Part shown: in pieces, positions 62,237-64,000 of the stretch
Layout of the letters: each line of letters starts with the position of its first letter
Position numbering within the stretch: the stretch's first letter is position 1
Assembly: GCA_963769715.1 (NCBI GenBank)
Contig: CAVYNE010000006.1
Span: forward strand, 248,001-312,000
From: Palsa-504 sp963769715
GTDB lineage: Bacteria; Actinomycetota; Actinomycetes; Streptosporangiales; Streptosporangiaceae
DNA length: 64,000 bases
Reading direction: 5' to 3'
The notes under the pieces: model-generated
The model's input: the letters and a program-made list of their open reading frames with translations, nothing else
Databases searched by the model: none
Told to the model about the DNA's origin: nothing
Program-made: the position numbers and the translations under genes

Positions 62237-63352
62237 TTATTCGAATCCAGCCCGTGCGCCCTGGAGGCTGGCCGTCGCGCCGTTTCCGGACGTCGCCATG
62301 ACGGTCGCGCTGCCGAGGACGGTGTCGCCGTCGTAGAGGACCGCGGCCTGGCCCCTGGCTACGCCGCGGGCCGGATGGTGCAGCCGGATGCGCAGCGCGC
62401 CTTCGTCCAGCCAGGCCGTGCAGGCGTACACGTCGCCGTGGGCGCGTAGCTGCACCTGGCAGTCGCGGGGCTCGGACGGCGGGGCGCAGCCGGTCCAGAC
62501 CGGGCGATCCGCGGTGATCTCGATGATGTCGAGGCCCTCGGCGGGTCCCACGGTAACCGTCCGGGTCACCGGCTCGATGTCGAGCACGTACCGGGGCCTG
62601 CCGTCGCGGGCGGGCGTGCCCACGCGCAAGCCCTTGCGCTGGCCGATGGTGAAGCCGTAGGCGCCGCCGTGCTCGCCGACGACGGCGCCTGACTCGTCGA
62701 CGATGGGCCCCGGCGCCTGGCCCAGATGCCGGGCCAGGAAGCCCTTGGTGTCGCCGTCGGCGATGAAGCAGACGTCGTGGCTGTCCGGCTTGTCCGCCAC
62801 CGCCAGCCCGCGCCGCGCCGCCTCGGCGCGGACCCGGGCCTTGGGCGTGTCGCCGAGCGGGAACATGGCGTGGGAGATCCGGTCCGAGGTGAGCACGGCC
62901 AGCACGTAGGACTGGTCCTTGCCGGGGTCGACGGCCCGGTGCAGGACCCCGCCTGAGGTCCGGGCGTAGTGGCCGGTGCAGACCGCGTCGAAGCCGAGGG
63001 CCAGCGCGCGGTCGAGCACCGCCGCGAACTTGATCTTCTCGTTGCACCGCAGGCACGGGTTCGGGGTGCGGCCCGCGGCGTACTCGGCGACGAAATCCTC
63101 CACCACGTCGCGATGGAAACGCTCGGCCATGTCCCACACGTAGAACGGGATGCCGATGACGTCGGCGGCCCGCCGCGCGTCCCGCGCGTCCTCCAGCGTG
63201 CAGCAGCCCCGGGCGCCAGTCCGGTACGACGACGGGTTCGACGACAGCGCCAGGTGGACGCCGGTCACCTCGTGACCCGCGTCTACCGCACGAGCCGCGG
63301 CGGTCGCGGAGTCCACCCCGCCCGACATCGCCGCCAGCACCCGAAGACTCAT
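62237..63352 (-). CDS. mnmA: tRNA 2-thiouridylase
   Basis: Makes 2-thiouridine at the wobble position of Lys, Glu and Gln tRNAs; 371 residues. PP-loop AAMSGGVDSATAAARA, catalytic Cys in NPCLRCNEKIKFA and in DVCFIADGDTKGFL, TGHYAR and DQSYVLAVL. The C-terminal barrel ends GARAGFE. The neighbouring cysteine desulfurase supplies the sulfur. Between the two genes (203 bases) lies a dispersed hairpin element and a 16-nt tandem repeat. Confidence 0.96.
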   Translation of the reverse strand: MSLRVLAAMSGGVDSATAAARAVDAGHEVTGVHLALSSNPSSYRTGARGCCTLEDARDARRAADVIGIPFYVWDMAERFHRDVVEDFVAEYAAGRTPNPCLRCNEKIKFAAVLDRALALGFDAVCTGHYARTSGGVLHRAVDPGKDQSYVLAVLTSDRISHAMFPLGDTPKARVRAEAARRGLAVADKPDSHDVCFIADGDTKGFLARHLGQAPGPIVDESGAVVGEHGGAYGFTIGQRKGLRVGTPARDGRPRYVLDIEPVTRTVTVGPAEGLDIIEITADRPVWTGCAPPSEPRDCQVQLRAHGDVYACTAWLDEGALRIRLHHPARGVARGQAAVLYDGDTVLGSATVMATSGNGATASLQGARAGFE

Positions 63353-63406
63353 TTTTCCAGATTACCCAGGGGGGACGACTGTGTTACCCCAGGGGACGAC
63401 TGTGTT

Positions 63407-63504
63407 GCCCAGAGGGACGACCCCCTGGAACCCCCGCCGCCCGCTGGGGTCCGCACCGTAGTACCGCGCGGCCGGGAGGGCCGGAGGCCCTCCGCGGGGC
63501 CGCG
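63407..63504 (-). repeat. Dispersed two-hairpin intergenic element, copy 2
   Basis: 98 bases, reverse orientation to copy 1. On its own strand: CGCGGCCCCGCGG; hairpin 1 (GGAGGGCC/TCC/GGCCCTCC, 63475-63493); CGGCCGCGCG-TACTACGG core; a shorter variable arm; GGGGGTTCC and hairpin 2 (CCAGGGGG/TCGT/CCCTCTGG, 63409-63428). It is followed by two copies of an ACACAGTCGTCCCC sequence to 63365. Confidence 0.75.
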
Positions 63505-63565
63505 CGGTCAGCGGGCGGCGCGGTCAGCGGGCGGCGCGGTCAGCGGGCGGCGCGGTCAGCGGGCG
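63502..63565 (-). repeat. Four perfect 16-nt tandem repeats over the desulfurase stop
   Basis: GCGCGGTCAGCGGGCG starts at 63502, 63518, 63534 and 63550. The fourth unit contains the desulfurase stop codon (TGA, 63556-63558), so the array copies the end of the gene. It shares the GGTCAGCGG core with 31154-31209. Confidence 0.85.
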
Positions 63566-64000
63566 GCGGCGCGGCGGGCGCGGGCGACCACCTCGCGGAT
63601 CACCAGGCCCAGGGCATCCACGTCCCGCTGGCTGGAAGTGTGGCCGAGCGAGAAGCGGAGCGAGCCGCGGGCCCGGGACTGGTCGGCGCCCATGGCCAGC
63701 AGCACGTGACTGGGCTCGGCCACGCCCGCGGTGCAGGCCGAGCCGGTGGAGCAGGCGATCCCGTTCGCGTCCAGCAGCATGAGCAACGCGTCGCCCTCGC
63801 AGCCGGGGAAGGAGAAGTGCGCGTTCCCCGGCAGCCGGTCCGGCCCCGGCGGCGGGCCGTTGAGCACGGCGTCGGGCACCGCGGCCAGCACCTGGCGCAC
63901 CAGGTCGTCCCGGAGCCCGGCCAGCCGCCCGGCCTCGTCGGCCCGGTGCTTAGCGCACACCGCGGCCGCCACCGCGAACGCCCTGATCGCGGGGGTGTCG
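63556..64000 (-). CDS. Cysteine desulfurase, N-terminal part outside window
   Basis: C-terminal 148 residues of a PLP cysteine desulfurase (IscS/NifS type) that takes sulfur from cysteine and passes it to MnmA. The frame is open to the window edge (in-frame from 63999); the start lies beyond it. The persulfide Cys is in GIACSTGSACTAGVAEPSHVL, and SLRFSLGHTSSQRDVD follows. Adjacent mnmA supports a role in tRNA thiolation. Confidence 0.93.
   Translation of the reverse strand, partial: DTPAIRAFAVAAAVCAKHRADEAGRLAGLRDDLVRQVLAAVPDAVLNGPPPGPDRLPGNAHFSFPGCEGDALLMLLDANGIACSTGSACTAGVAEPSHVLLAMGADQSRARGSLRFSLGHTSSQRDVDALGLVIREVVARARRAAAR

Noticed and set aside
62230..62260. tRNA-like TTCGAATCC sequence
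   Set aside because: It is the last codons of mnmA (Phe-Glu-stop region); no cloverleaf forms around it.

Overview
The window is a high-GC actinobacterial chromosome segment. Coding is dense, GTG and TTG starts are common, and many genes overlap by ATGA or GTGA. Gene content fits a Streptosporangiales/Streptomycetales-grade actinomycete: a PASTA-free Ser/Thr kinase, acyl-CoA carboxylase beta and epsilon subunits, a YtrA-type GntR/ABC operon, an ECF42-type sigma factor, NAD-dependent ligase, GatCAB, and MnmA beside a cysteine desulfurase. No rRNA, tRNA, CRISPR array, integrase or transposase was found.

Layout. 1-13.5 kb: 3' end of fumC, a membrane Ser/Thr kinase, a transglycosylase-like protein, a SWIM-SNF2 helicase, an acyl-CoA synthetase, an atypical long nucleoside diphosphate kinase, a GntR-ABC-permease operon and a VOC protein. 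13.5-24.6 kb is accessory: an FAD monooxygenase, a truncated amidohydrolase and a pyridoxamine-pyruvate-transaminase-like enzyme; two copies of a GlsB promoter and gene, one internally deleted; a UBP zinc finger, a LysR regulator, a DUF1206 protein, an unusual sigma-like protein and a secreted repeat protein. 24.6-44.5 kb: acyl-CoA dehydrogenase, a PIN toxin-antitoxin pair, a RodZ-like protein, purE/purK, an NCS1 permease, GtrA, a two-component system, a methylcrotonyl-CoA-carboxylase-like beta subunit with HMG-CoA lyase, an arylsulfotransferase-like protein, enoyl-CoA hydratase, two paralogous polytopic membrane enzymes flanking birA, and AlaX. 44.5-58.5 kb: ppc, pccB, an NYN protein, accE, gatBAC, an ECF sigma factor, ligA and a MetE-like protein. 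58.5-62.2 kb: a lower-GC island of two small single-span membrane proteins, a GntR/UTRA regulator, a 31-residue ORF and a GNAT enzyme with a fossil GntR domain. 62.2-64 kb: mnmA and the 3' part of a cysteine desulfurase.

The genes fall into several working groups. Carbon and acyl-CoA metabolism includes fumC, ppc, the acyl-CoA carboxylases with BirA and AccE, the acyl-CoA dehydrogenase, enoyl-CoA hydratase and HMG-CoA lyase. The other groups are purine synthesis and uptake, tRNA quality and modification (GatCAB, AlaX, MnmA), and signalling.

Six genes look broken by small indels at G/C-rich positions: the kinase, the GntR regulator, the permease N-terminus, the monooxygenase, the sigma-like gene and ppc. 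Since ppc is a core gene, sequencing or assembly error is the leading explanation. The most interesting structural signals are a dispersed intergenic element with two hairpins showing compensatory changes (33.9 and 63.4 kb), a cluster of YATCTGG motifs around the GntR/UTRA island, a sigma-like protein that keeps region 2 but has lost region 4, and operator-like palindromes at the YtrA-type regulator and the PIN toxin-antitoxin pair.
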